A stretch of DNA of 64,000 nucleotides, taken from Posidonia oceanica (Eukaryota > Streptophyta > Magnoliopsida > Alismatales > Posidoniaceae). The notes below the pieces were generated by a model. The model did not search any database. It saw nothing but the letters and a program-made list of their open reading frames with translations, and was not told where the DNA came from. How positions within the stretch are numbered: the first letter of the stretch is position 1; the number at the start of each line of letters is the position of its first letter. Location: assembly GCA_037176725.1 (NCBI GenBank), contig JAZBRS010000026.1:102903501-102967500 (forward strand), given 5' to 3'. This document shows, one piece after another, positions 32,825-43,674 of this stretch. Both the position numbers and the translations under genes were made by a program.

Positions 32825-33930
32825 ATAAAGGAGCTTCTGGGGATGCGGGGAAAGCAGTAGGGACCTCTTCCGTGTAGGAGGTTGGTGCTTCTTCCTCGGG
32901 CTTCGTCGAAGTGTTGAGGATGGTTGGAACTTCTTCTAGGCAGGGAGAAGGAGTTAGTGCCGTCTCAGGGTCTGTAAGAGCGCCGAGGATGACGGGCTTA
33001 GGGGCCTTTGCGGCTGTTGTTGTTGCTGGGAAGTCAGGAACTGTGTCTGACACTTGCTTGTCGTGCACTTGTAGCCCGACTGACATGAAGTGGTTGGCAA
33101 GTGACCATGCTAGAGGTTTGCTTGGGTCTGGCTGCCCAAGGTACCCTAGCCTGGTACGACTGTGCTCCTCTGGTGTTTCAAGCGCGTCCCTCATTCCTTG
33201 TTCCTGGCGGCCAAGTCCTTTCCCCAGGGTGTATCCTATCTTGAGGAGGATCTCCCAAGGCCTTTTCATGTGGTCGGGGTAATCGTATTGATTTATGTCA
33301 ATACTCTTGGGAGTGAAGACCTTTTTGACATTGTTTATGGCCTTGGCAGTTGAGTCCCCGATCAATGGCGCCGGTGTGGTAGTCGGGATTGTTACCAGGT
33401 GGGCTTCAGCTTCCATCGGCTCGTCTCCCCGTATTTTGATGATTTTCCCTTGGTATGGGAACTTCATGCATTGGTGGCGCGGGGAGGTGACTGCCTTGAT
33501 CTCCTCGATCCATTGTGCCTTAAGATGAGCCGATATGAGATTGGGGCATCGACTACTATGAGCTCTATTTCCATTTGGAGAGGGCCAATGGTAACTTGGA
33601 CAGTTATCTTTCCCAAGGCTGCTTTTTTGTTGTTGTCGTACCCTGATACAGTTAAGGCTGCTGGGCATAATTGAGATTCGGTTAGCCTAACTAACTGCAG
33701 GGTTTCTAGGGAGCATATGTTTAAAGTTGCCCAGTATCGACAAGCACACCAGAAAGTTTGTAACTGTTTATTACAATAGTAACATTTAAAGGTAAAGTCC
33801 TCCTTTCAGGAGGAGCTAATTCGGAGTCGGTGAAGATAACTGTGGGCTCCATGAACACAGCAGCGGTGACGGTGACCAGAGCTTCAGCAGGCATGTCCTC
33901 CGGTACCTGGGCTTTCTTCAATACCTCCAT
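32676..33930 (-). pseudogene. Second retropepsin and G-patch region of element C (frameshifted)
   Basis: After a linker of the type that precedes the protease in Tat elements (SIYELIRASEKHWD), the sequence reads FTDSELAPPERR and then VLVDTG. An apparent single-base loss near 33735 breaks the frame. The protease continues in another frame (ICSLETL, VTIGPLQMEIELIVVDAP), and a second shift near 33517 leads to HQCMKFPYQGKIIKIRGDE. A clear G-patch follows (GYTLGKGLGRQEQGM, about 33185-33240), then an acidic tail to TGA at 32676. This is the usual position of the Tat protease. A different protease lies upstream at about 34500-34900. Confidence 0.75.
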
Positions 33931-34002
33931 CAGGATGTCCCAGTGCTTCTCCGAGGCTCTGATCAGCTCGTAGATGGAGATCTTTGCTTGTGTTTTTCTG
34001 AG

Positions 34003-37000
34003 CTACTCCAGGACGTCGAAGGTGCCTTCTACCCTCTGGGGTATGTGGAACTCTGGTTGAGGTGGGGAAGTGGCTGGTTCTGCATTAGGCGGAGGCAGTG
34101 CGACTTGGTTGGAGATCCGCCCGGTTCTTGTGATGGGGGCCTGCTGAGCCTGGTTGTTTTCTCCCTTGGCGTGGCCGGACTTGAGTAGAGATAGAGGTTT
34201 CCTGAGAAGAGACTGCCCCTGGTTTATGGGCAGCTGAGATGAGTTCAACAATGTAGGCCTCTGGATCTGGGTATAATCTTGGGTTGCTTGATTATCGGTG
34301 AGCTGCTGGAATCCTTGGATACTTGGGACTTCATCGTCCCCATCATCAATCCAGCCGCCTGTGCCATTTGGTGCTGGGTCTCCCATGTGGAATCCTGCCA
34401 GATAAGGTCCCCAGATCATTTCCAGGGTCGTTTCATGGTCCGCCTGGATGGTGATCATCTCGCCTTGGAACTTGAACTTTAATAGCTGGTGCGTCGGGGA
34501 CGCAACTGCACATATTTCCACCAGCCAAGTTCTCCCGAGGATCAGCGGTTCTGCTAGGTCACATTCTACCACCATGACCTTGGTAATGCTGGTGAGGGGG
34601 GTGATGGTAATTGCCAGCTGAACTGTCCCTATCACCTCTGTCTGGATATTATTAAAGCCCTTGCAGAAGATCTTCTCCCTGGTGATATCCTCTTCTTCGA
34701 CATCCAGGTAGTCGAGTGTGTTCAGAGAGCACGCACTGCGACTAGCCCCTGTGTCTACAAGTATGCCAGGGAGGAAGTAGCCGTTGACCTCTATAGTGAT
34801 CACCAAAGGCCAGAGCCGTTTCTCTAGAGTGGGTAGTTCTGAGTCCTTGAAGACTATATTTCTCCGCTCATACTCCTTGATAATTTTCTGGGCTATCTCG
34901 AAGGGATCTGTCTCGGCATTTTGTTCTTGGGATTGGCCTTCTCCTAGGAGGAAATTGAAGCACCTGAGGAGCTCGAGGTCATCCTCCTCGCCTTCTTCAT
35001 CTTGTGTTGTCTCTATTGGGAATTCCCATTCTATGAATCCCTGTTCAGAGCACACCTTGATGTCATTGCTTTCCGCAATGGAGGAAGTCGGCTTTGGTTC
35101 TGATTCAATTAGGCACATGATGACGGTCTTGGCTTCAGGTGGGTTGTCTTCTGTCTCCAAGTGCGCCACCGGGTGATTAGGTAGAGGGTTCTGGTGTATC
35201 TGCAACTTGTGCTGTCCCGTCCTAGCCTCTTTCAATCTATCCTTGAGGGCTGACCACATTATTTCTCCCTTATCATTTAGATCGTATATTCGATCTTTTA
35301 ACACATAACATTCCTCAAGTGTGTGCCCATTTTTCTGGTGGTAGGCACAGTACTTGGTCATGTTTGCATTGGGAGCATTCGATTTTGGCACTGGGAGTTG
35401 TAAGTCCCCACTTTCGATCAGCATCCTGAAGATGTCTGGGATCGTCTCTGGAAGTGGTGGGTAGCATTGTCTCCTTGGTCCTCTAGGTGCCTGTGGAGGA
35501 GGAACATTATGGTAGTCCCTCTGCCCTTGTGGTGGTGCTTTGTATTGACCGCTGTTCTGCCCCTGTTGAGCAATTACCGGGGGGTTAAGATGCTGGGGTT
35601 GGAACTGTTGGAATGGCTGCCTCTATGGTTCCACTTGATATTGAGGCTGCTGGAAGGGCTGCCCATTCCATCCCCTCTGATGCTGCGTGGTTAGTTGTGC
35701 CATGTTGCCAGTGACACCTTCTATGGTATGTCCCGCAGTCTTCTTCCGGCTTTTTGCTTTGAGCTCTAGGAAAGGTAGCTCTTCTCTGTTCCGCATCACC
35801 TTGGTGGCCCGCTCATATAACTGTGGATAGGTGTGGAAGTCACCTACCAACAGTCCGGCTCTGAGTGCTCCCGTGGTATTTCTTGCGATTATTTCCACGG
35901 CTTGGCCTTCAAGTATGTAGCACTCTGATCTAGCGAAGGTGACGAAGTCCTTATTTGACCTCATCCTCTCAGCTGTGAGGTCGCCCACAGTGAGTTTGTG
36001 TGGCACCCGGTGACTGTATTGATTTAGAAATTTTTCCTCAATTATCCTAAAATCTTGGAGATCATAGGAAGTCAGGGTGTCAAACCACTTTAAGGCTTCT
36101 CCCTCAAGCGTCTTGAAGAAGAGGTATGTAGTGAGCCCGGCATCATAACGGTATGGCAGAGTATCCATAGTGAAGGCAGCTATGTGGTTCCTGGGATCCT
36201 CTGTACCGTTATATCTCCACATTTTTGGCATTTTAAACCCTGGGGGAAGGGCAAAGTGAGGGAACTTGGAGATGTCGTAGCCGATGGGCGTCTTGGAAGT
36301 GACCCCGGCCTCCGTTAAGGCTTCAGCAATCATCCTCTTAAGATCAGTCCCTGGTGCAGCGTAATGCCCCTGGCTCGGGTGCTGGTGTGTTAGTGGGAAT
36401 GGTGGTAGCGATGGGTTATGTGGCGAATGGAAGACAGATGATTGGGGTCGTGTAGGGTAGTAAGGTGTGTTAATGGGAGGTTGTTGTGGATGGAAGAACG
36501 GTGGTGGAGGTGGAGTGGGGTAGTATGGCGTGTTAGCGGGAGGTTGTGGCAGGTATGGGGTTGCGTATGGTGGAGTTGGGTGGATATAAGGGTAGGTGGG
36601 CATCGTGTAGTATGGTGGATAGGGGCCTTGGTTAGGGAAGATAGGGTTAGGTGTGGCGTGCGTGTAGACGGGTGTATGGAATAGGTGGTTGTGGTGTTCT
36701 AGGAGGGTGGAGGTTTGTGGGTTTGTGTGCGTGAAATGTTGTTGTTGAGCCAGGGATTGTCGGACCTCATAAGTCTCCTCCTCAATTGGGTAGGAAGTAG
36801 TCACAACAGGAGGCACAACGTTAGAAGTTGCCTCGGGACGTATGAACTCGGGCGGGATGTCTATTGTTCAGGATTGATCCGCCTCCCCTCCTTCTTCGTT
36901 TGTATCAGTGTGGTAATCGAAGGGGATGGAGGCGTGCGGGAATTTTCGCCGGCCGATGGCTAGTGAGAAGCTGGGGGTTCCTGGCCCTTCCATTTGTGAG

Positions 37001-37080
37001 GCTGAGCCTCTGAAGAAAGACCCCTCCGGGCCTTGGCCTTGCTGTGCCATGGAGGTAGAGGTAGTGCTCATGCGCTCCAT
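34003..37080 (-). pseudogene. Gag and first retropepsin of element C (three in-frame stops)
   Basis: One frame from Met at 37080 to a TAG at 34003, with TGA at 36868 and TAG at 35623. The start is low-complexity, then Pro/Tyr/His-rich (about 36370-36700). A gag core follows (KMPKMWRYNG, LKWFDTL; about 35760-36250), then a zinc-knuckle variant C-x2-H-x4-H-x4-C (YCAYHQKNGHTLEEC; about 35310-35355) and an acidic linker. A retropepsin has FKDSELP, VDTGAS (active Asp near 34757) and LILGRTWL. The frame after the 34003 stop continues into the linker of the second protease, so gag, PR1 and PR2 were probably one polyprotein. All three stops fit CAG or CGA decay. No alternative role is evident. Confidence 0.87.
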
Positions 37081-37084
37081 TGTT

Positions 37085-37182
37085 CTTTATACTTTCTTTT
37101 TTCTTTTTTTTCTTCTTTCTCTTTTTTCTTTTCTTTTGTCCTTTTTTTTTCTTTTTTTCTTCTTTTCTTTTTTTGCTTTTCT
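37085..37182 (-). repeat. Purine tract just before gag of C
   Basis: The plus strand is nearly pure T and C (TTTCTTTTTTCTTTTTTTTC and so on), so the sense strand is a purine tract of about 100 nt ending a few bases before the gag start codon. M and P have the same arrangement. Confidence 0.75.
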
Positions 37183-37356
37183 AGATTATTACAGGAGATA
37201 AAAAAGAAATTACAGACTCGAGGAACACTAATTAATACAGACTCGATAGAATTTGAAAAAAAATTAATAGAAATTGAAATAGTCTGCGCTTATAGCCCTG
37301 TGGTTAGCAGTATGCCTAATCCCTGCAAATAATGCACTGAATCGTAATTCCCTGCT

Positions 37357-37440
37357 AGTCGCCTGTTTTACAGGCAGCCTGACAAGTCGCCGGTTTCACC
37401 AGCGGCTCACTGAGGCGCCTCCTGAACTAGCGGTTGTGCC
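37357..37440 (-). repeat. 28-bp palindromic triplet in leader of C
   Basis: Three consecutive 28-bp units starting at 37357, 37385 and 37413. Each begins AGTCGCC or AGGCGCC and, about 10 bases on, carries a roughly complementary GGCAGCC, GCGGCT or GCGGTT. Confidence 0.75.
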
Positions 37441-38141
37441 CCTGGTTCAGTCAGCAAACCGGGTCTGTCTCGGACAGACCACACAATAGTCAAGAAGGAA
37501 AACGAGAGCAGGTTTCAAACAATGCGTTGCTTTTACTTGTTTAGGTGTTTAATTAATGGATTGATTAATTAAACCTGCGTGGGTCACAAGCAACTGGGAT
37601 TGGTTGGCTTTAAGGTATTCCTCCTTGACCTTCGCTAGGGTCCACCAAGAGGGGCCTAGATGGGGGGCTTGTCTCTCTAAAGAGGGACCCTCCACCTAGG
37701 ATTCTGTCCTTAGGCTCGGCACATAACAAACCACAAAGCAATAAACAAACACGAAGTATTAAGGTGTAAAGTATCTACCAAGTGTCACTATTGGCTCAGA
37801 GAGAGAGAGAAGCCAATAACAATACTTGGGACACCTTGAGATCTTGATCTAACTATTGCAGCTAACACTGAGTATGGAGAGTGACTTGCACTGGCCCGGG
37901 TTTGCTCAGGTTAACTGTTCTAGCTAGAGGAAGACTTCCTCAAGGGACTTCCACTTTAATACTAAACAATTAGTTTCCACCTTAAGGGTGGACACAAGCA
38001 AAGCTAAAAACCGTTAAAAAACTAGAAGACAATGGACATGGAAAGTTGTTTTTTATTTTTAGTGCTACTGCAGATCTAAAAACACAACACAAAATACAGG
38101 AAAAAACTAAGAGGTCTGCAGTAAAAAAACCGGACTGAGGG

Positions 38142-38225
38142 AGGCGCCTGCTTAAACGACGTCTATTTCAGTCGCCCTCTGGAGGAGCGGCTCAAACAGA
38201 CGCTGCTAGTACTGGCGGCTCGCAG
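38142..38225 (-). repeat. 28-bp palindromic triplet near the primer site of C
   Basis: Three consecutive 28-bp units starting at 38142, 38170 and 38198, with left arms AGGCGCC, AGTCGCC and AGACGCT and right arms ACGTCT, AGCGGCT and GGCGGCT. Confidence 0.75.
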
Positions 38226-38441
38226 CACAGTCTCCTAACCTCAGTAAAATAGCCCCAGCTACTGGAGCTTGGGATTTTACTGACGTCAGAAACAGAAGGA
38301 GAGAAAAAATGGAAAAGGTTCGAAATATCGTGAAAACCTAAGCGCACGATTATCTGAACCTAAAAAAACTACTCCTAAATCTATAAGGATAATGGAAAGA
38401 AGGGGAGGAATTGACTCACGTAGCATGGGGGTTGGCTAAAG

Positions 38442-38463
38442 CCGAGTCCCACCGTGATCACCA
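38442..38463 (-). other. Primer-binding site of C
   Basis: On the minus strand TGGTGATCACGGTGGGA begins seven bases after the LTR end. M and P have a close relative (TGGCGATCAC/T...). I could not match it to a plant tRNA. Confidence 0.6.
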
Positions 38464-39111
38464 CTTAATTTGTAGATGTGGAATTCAGGGGGGGTGTTTA
38501 AGGAGATGTCAGCGCTTCCACGACGTCGACAGCCTTTGTTGTGATCACCACTCATCTCTGGGCAGACAAGACACCTGGGGGGAGATTATGATGATGCGGG
38601 TCCTCAGACCACTACATCGACGGCAGGGTGTCGTCTAGCGGCTTCCTCGTGCTGCGTGAGTTCCTTCCTTTCCTTCAAAACCAAACGACAAAGATTAGCT
38701 TCGGTGTAGTATCAGTAACAGAGGTGAATGAAACGACATGACTAAAAGAAAATAAATACTGACCGGGGGTTGTTCCCCGTATGTATATGCTATGATTCTA
38801 TGCTACGGAATGTAAAGAGATGTAGTAAGAAACTAGATTGGAAGAAGATACTCCCTTTCACCCTTATGCTGTGTGCAATGAGGTTGGAAGGAAGCACGGT
38901 CGAAGCTCCAGTGTAGCTGAGGATTCCCGGATTGGAGGTAGAAGCTCACGTTGGTGGCCTATTGGGGAGAGGAGATAGTGTTTTTGGACTGGAAAACTAG
39001 CTCTCTGAAGGTGGCTCACAACTGACAGGGCTCTGTCTCTTTTGGAAGTTCCTCTCTGGGGGGATTTCTCTCTCAAAAATTCCGACCCTCAAACCATCGG
39101 CCTAGGGGGTC

Positions 39112-39119
39112 TATTTATA
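39112..39119 (-). promoter_or_regulatory. TATA box of C's LTR
   Basis: Minus-strand CTATAAATAG in a GC-rich setting, about 870 bp from the LTR start. The form and place fit a pol II promoter driving transcription toward gag. Confidence 0.65.
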
Positions 39120-39485
39120 GACTCTACGGGTGTAGGGACGGTTGGAGTTCAGAAAATTCTAGAAAAATGGCAGTTAGTTTGAGTCGCCGGTTGGAGTGGC
39201 GCCTAAACCTAGCAATCGCTTGGTCAAAGTGTGGGACGACCCGAGAACGAGGCCACGACTTTTAATCGCCGCATGAGCTGGCGCCTAAAGGTCGAGGGGG
39301 GAGTGGGAAATAACTGTGGAAAAGCGGTTCGAAAGGAGCACGATCGCTAGTCGCCACATAGAGTGATGCTTGACGGTCAAAGATCGTGGGAAGACCGAGG
39401 CAGTTCCACAACCGTTCAGTCGCCTGATGAGCTGGGGCTGAGAGTTGAGGGGATAGTGGGGCGCAACCGCTGCCCACGATCGCCT

Positions 39486-39639
39486 AGTCGCCTATCTAGT
39501 TGACGTCCACATGGGTCGCCTTCTGAGATGGCTTCTGACTGAGCCGCCTCCTCGGCAGGCTACTAGTGTAGTCGGCTGGGAACTGTCGCCACCTTAGGTA
39601 GCTACTATGTGAGTCGCCTCCCCAAGTGGCTACTAACTT
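39486..39639 (-). repeat. 28-bp palindromic units in LTR of C
   Basis: Three units in tandem at 39486, 39514 and 39542 (left arms AGTCGCC, GGTCGCC, AGCCGCC). A degenerate stretch follows, then another unit at 39612. Single related units lie at about 39182, 39263, 39350 and 39418. Confidence 0.65.
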
Positions 39640-39990
39640 GCCTGGGTCATTTTTAGCTCTTTTCCTGGGTTTTTGCCAGAGGAAACAAGATGGGAGGCTG
39701 GGAAACTACAGATAGCCTATGAAATCAAGGAAGCATCTCTGTTAACCCAAATCTAATTTTAAATCTGAGTTGAAGTGAAGGATACCCAGGGTACTTGGAC
39801 TTGTCCTGAGCCCGAGCGAGTTAGCTCTGCCACAGCCAACAACCTGAGTCTAGGTAGGGTCTAGTGATGCTTTAAAGAGGTTAAGGAATATCTGGAAGAT
39901 GTGTTATCAAACTTAGGCATGAGATTTGGGGCGCCTCAAGGTTTCTACCATCAAAAGAACTCTTAGAAATGCGAAAATAGGATATCTACA

Positions 39991-41034
39991 GCTACCATTT
40001 CCCGCCATCTGTTGGTGAATGCTACCCAGCTCTCGCCTTGCTTCATGACCTCTTTGCTCAGGTCGTGGAAGGTCGACTTAGGATCTATCTTGTGCTGGTA
40101 TTTTGTGAGGAATCTCTCTCTGATTTTATTAAAGCTGCTGAGGTCTTCCTTAGAGAGAGTGAGAAACCAATCCATAGGCTGTCTTTCAAGTGAGTAGAAG
40201 AACAAGTGTACGACAAGCCCCAAGTCATGGAAGTAGGGGGCTGACTCCAATTGGAACCACACTAAGTGACTGAGTGGGTTGGTGGTTCCGTTGAACTTGG
40301 GAGTCTTCGGGTACTTGAAACTCGAGAGGAATCTGAACGTAGGAAACCGGCTCATATCAAAGTTTGCTGGAGCTTGGGTATGTACCCCTAATGTGCTGAG
40401 CATTTTTCTCATCTCATCTAAATTTGTTATCCCGGCTGATGGGGTCGGGATATGCGAGTTGAAGGATTGATGGTTCTATTGCTGATGAGGATAGCTATTG
40501 TAGAAGTATTGAGGCGCAACCGGCTCGTGTTGTGGAGGAGATGCCTAGTGGTGGTGATAATTCGGCTGAAGCTGATTGCCCGCTGTAGGTGCTTGGAGAT
40601 GCTATTCTTGGTGCCCGTAGGGCGGATAGACTCTTTCCTTGTATTCGTCATGTGGCATGTGATTTTGTTCCTGCATCAAGGGGTTTGTCCTTGATTTATA
40701 AGCTCCGTTGAGCGCTGTACCATGTCCTGGGTGGTTCCTATCCGGCAGTGGGTTGGCATACTGTCCCTGGTGTAGTTCGTCTGGTGTATGGTCTGCAACT
40801 GGCCTTTGTTATCTTTCACCGGGGTAGGGTGGCTGCTGGAGGTTGTTCTGACACGGCCCCGTGGGGGTTGATGTCTCTTCATTTAAGAACTGATACATGG
40901 CTCTATACTGGATCGAGTTTGGATCCAAGGCTTCTCCGGTGGTCGGATGGTAGATTATAGGCTCCTCTCCTGCTCTACTTGCCGAGTCTGACCTCTCTTT
41001 CTAGCTGTTCAGCTTCAAAGACTTGGTTAATCAT
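39991..41034 (-). pseudogene. Gag fragment of element M
   Basis: A start codon at 41034 opens a frame that soon meets a stop. In a neighbouring frame EEPIIYHPTTGEALDP matches the N-terminal part of P's gag. The central gag domain (FPKTPKFNG-like, HLFFYSLE, MDWFLTLS, FLTKYQHKI; 39991-40412) is well kept and aligns to P at 54010-54370. The frame is cut by the LTR of C in the middle of the domain. Several frame changes separate the two parts, so the copy is dead. Confidence 0.8.
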
Positions 41035-41074
41035 TGTAGCAACTTAGATAATGAGATGAGAATGGCTTCAGGGC

Positions 41075-41131
41075 GTAATACGCCTCACACTGCAGCGTAC
41101 AATGTTGGATGCAGATTTTGCTGCATTCAAC
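41075..41131 (-). repeat. Palindromic pair next to gag start of M
   Basis: The second unit (41104-41131) has arms GTTGGATGC and GCATTCAAC. The first unit is weaker. It stands immediately upstream of the gag start, the same place as the last pair in P. Confidence 0.7.
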
Positions 41132-41149
41132 GCCCTTAGCTGTATTCCT

Positions 41150-41306
41150 CTGTTCTTTTGTCTTCACTGTTTTCTTCATTCTTGTTTTCTTTCTCTCCTC
41201 TTTTTTTCCCTTGTTTTTTTTTCTTTTTCCTTTTTCTCTCTTTTCCTTTTCTTTCCTTTTTTCCTTTTTTTTCCCCTTTTTTTTTCCTTTTTTTTCTTTT
41301 ATATAA
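41150..41306 (-). repeat. Purine tract in leader of M
   Basis: The plus strand is a T/C run of about 150 bp, so the element's sense strand is A/G-rich. It stands about 120 bp before gag. Confidence 0.7.
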
Positions 41307-41487
41307 ATGAAGGATTACAAGTACTTACAAAAGGAAATTACAAAAAATTTGTGATTTAATACAGGTTCCTAAAAAAGTAAAATAGAACTAAAAGACTGAC
41401 TGTCACTGTTTTGGGTTTGTGAAATGTTTTCTCCTACCAATCAATCACAGAGGAGCCAAAAAGAATAAACAGCCAAGCAGAGAATGC

Positions 41488-41543
41488 GTTAGACGCGGGA
41501 TCTACTACATACAATGTTAAACGCAGATATCCCAACGTCTAAC
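41488..41543 (-). repeat. Palindromic pair in leader of M
   Basis: Two 28-bp units. Outer arms GTTAGACGC and ACGTCTAAC also pair with each other across the dimer. Confidence 0.7.
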
Positions 41544-42242
41544 ACCCTATTTACAGGAAAACTGCACAAAAACACTTTCAGACAGCGATTAAAGTTTTAA
41601 TTTCTATTTTCGCTTTAAGATTAGTGTTTTAAACCTCCGTAGCTCTCAGGGTTCCTTAAGGCTTAGGTATGGCTTCTTTTCTTCGGGATTTCTATGGCTC
41701 CTCACTAGATGGGTGAAAATTTCTCCTTGGTACTGCCCCCAACCTCAACTCCTGAGGATGTTAGGGGGAGCCTGAATACACTTAGGTCCCTACCCTTAGA
41801 GGTAGAGCCCAGCGTACTCAAGATTGATCAGGTCTCTCGCGTATCAACACAGCAAACACAATCAAACCATCGAAGGGGGGAGGAATACAAATCAAAACTT
41901 GAGGTTCTAATTAACTTTCACAGAAGCCAAGGGAAGAAAGAGAGGCCCTTGTTAAAGAAAATGACAATACAAGCACCTTTTCTAGGCCCTTTGCAACAGA
42001 GGTGCTCGGGACCTAAATGGTTACTTATATAACTCAAGAGAAGATACAAGCAATTAGTTCCCAATAAGGGTCATGCAAGTCATATAGAAAGATTCAATTT
42101 TTTTTTATTTTTGACAAACACCCAAAGATTAAGGTTCCGGTCCCTACGGCAAAGCCGGTCACCTCACACCTCAGTCCTCGGGCCAGTTATAAAAAGAAAA
42201 CTAAGAAAAACTTTAAAACAAAAAGGTTTCTATTCAGTGGTC

Positions 42243-42298
42243 GTTGGCCGCGTATTCTGGAGCGTCCAATGTTGGACGTAGCAGATCGCGCGTATAAC
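42243..42298 (-). repeat. Palindromic pair in leader of M, close to the primer site
   Basis: Two 28-bp units. First arms GTTGGCCGC and GCGTCCAAT; second GTTGGACGT and GCGTATAAC. Confidence 0.65.
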
Positions 42299-42566
42299 GT
42301 ACTAACAGTGTTTTTTCAGAAAAACAGTAGCTTTTACAGATCACCCCCATGCCCGAGAATCCCAGAGAGAAGGGGGTGATTTTAGTTATTTTGACGTAAG
42401 AGAAAACAAGGAAAAGATCACAGCACCTCGAAACACTATGAGGAATTTCACCGCTTCTTTAAAACTTAAGAAAATCTAAGAAACTAAAAATTAAAAACTA
42501 GGAATGTCACTAGTGAGGAGGAAGAAGAAAGAAGGGCTTACTTACTTTGCACGGGGGCACTTTTAA

Positions 42567-42586
42567 CCATCCCACCGTGATCGCCA
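42567..42586 (-). other. Primer-binding site of M
   Basis: Minus-strand TGGCGATCACGGTGGGATGG, three bases inside the LTR end. P has the same site with two changes. Confidence 0.65.
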
Positions 42587-43288
42587 GACTGTGGATATGG
42601 GGTTTTGGGTGGTTGGGAGAAGCCTCGTAGGTGTCTATTTGTGCTTCCTTGTCGCCTTTTTTTTGTATTCAACTCCGTCACTCCACAGGAGACGAAATCG
42701 GTGTGATTGCCACTCTAGGTTCGCTTTCGCCGGCCCTGGAGACGCCTTGGGAGATGTGGGGTATGAGTTCTGCTACCTTGGGACAACGCCTATGTTGCCC
42801 AAGGGTACTTGTGCTTATGAATCTCTTCTTCTTTCTTCTTCCTCCTCGTATGACAGATGTTAACAAAACAAACAGAAATAACACATATATGGATCAATAC
42901 GGCGTAGTATTCTATTCAAAATATGTAAAACAAATCTTGAATATATATGAAAAAGAAAGAAACTCACCTGAGGGATTTGATCCCCCCGGTTGCAACTAAT
43001 GTAAATGATTATACTATCCTATTCTACGCAATCGAAATATGATATAAAGAAAGGAAATGAAAGAAACTACAACAAAGGGTCCCCTTTTAATTCATGCACA
43101 TAGTGCCATGTGGATCGACATGATGTTGCTGTCAATAAAGGGAGATCAAACTGTTCTTAGAACTCTTTCAGTGATTTGGTTTCTCTCTCTAGGAATCTCT
43201 CCACTATTTTACTTCTCAAAATATATCCGTCTCCATCAAAATCTATCCTTTTTTTTTCCGTCCCTTGACCTTGTGGGGTTACCTCTGC

Positions 43289-43295
43289 TTTTATA
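43289..43295 (-). promoter_or_regulatory. TATA box of M's LTR
   Basis: Minus-strand CTTCTATAAAAGCAGAGG. P has the same box at the same place in its LTR. Confidence 0.7.
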
Positions 43296-43359
43296 GAAGC
43301 AGGGGAAGAACAAAAAAGGAACTGAATGAATAGATCAACAAACTTTCCAATTCAAGGAT

Positions 43360-43415
43360 GTTATACGTTGAAAATTCAGTGCATAACGTTATCCACTAAA
43401 AAATCAGCGTATAAC
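43360..43415 (-). repeat. Palindromic pair in LTR of M
   Basis: Two 28-bp units with arms GTTATACGT/TGCATAAC and GTTATCCAC/GCGTATAAC. The arms differ from the GTTGGACGC type but still largely pair. Confidence 0.7.
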
Positions 43416-43590
43416 GACCTCTGAAGCACAGTTGCCAGGATCAAGAAATATCCCCTAATTAAAACTTGATTAAGTGTCATTAAGCTAGTGTTAATTGCCT
43501 TGACCGGTCAACAGAGTCCAAAGATGGCAAAAACATGAAATTTATTTCTAGCCAAATAAAGAAAGTTTGGGGCTGGCACTAGGCTCCCAC

Positions 43591-43674
43591 GTTAGACGCT
43601 GGAAAACCAGCGGCCAACGTTAGCTGCTGGAAAATCAGCGGCCAACGTTATAAGCTGGGAATCCAGCGTATAAC
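43591..43674 (-). repeat. Palindromic triplet in LTR of M
   Basis: Three exact 28-bp units at 43591, 43619 and 43647. The third has GTTATAAGCTGG pairing with CCAGCGTATAAC at 11 of 12 positions around a 4-base loop. Confidence 0.8.

Larger units (their letters stand above)
37183..38441 (-). other. Leader of element C
   Basis: No gene seen. It holds two triplets of 28-bp imperfect palindromes (37357-37440 and 38142-38225) and, near the primer site, a splice-donor-like sequence (minus strand TACGTGAGT, GT at 38418-38419). A GAGAGA run lies at about 37799-37812. Confidence 0.6.
28298..39990 (-). mobile_element. Element C: Tat-clade Ty3/gypsy element, minus strand
   Basis: Read on the minus strand it has a 5' LTR (38471-39990), primer site, leader, gag with first protease, second protease with G-patch, RT, RNase H, second RNase H and integrase down to 28669. 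Its 3' part is split by the insertion of A and continues to the left (1-632 and beyond). C itself sits in the gag of M: M's reading frame stops exactly at C's LTR end (39990/39991). All its genes carry stops or frameshifts. Confidence 0.9.
38471..39990 (-). repeat. 5' LTR of element C (1520 bp)
   Basis: On the minus strand it starts TGTAGATATCC at 39990 and ends with CTACA at 38471. TGTAGA/TCTACA form 6-bp inverted ends. Its inner edge faces the primer site and leader, and its outer edge abuts M's gag. It contains several 28-bp palindromic units (39182, 39486-39569, 39612) and a TATA box at 39112-39119. The partner LTR is outside the window. Confidence 0.85.
41035..42566 (-). other. Leader of element M
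   Basis: No gene. It contains three palindromic pairs (41075-41131, 41488-41543, 42243-42298), a purine tract in the sense strand (41150-41306 in plus coordinates), a segment 41700-42020 homologous to P at about 52150-52400, and a splice-donor-like site (minus GCAAAGTAAGT, GT at 42544-42545) close to the primer site. Confidence 0.65.
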
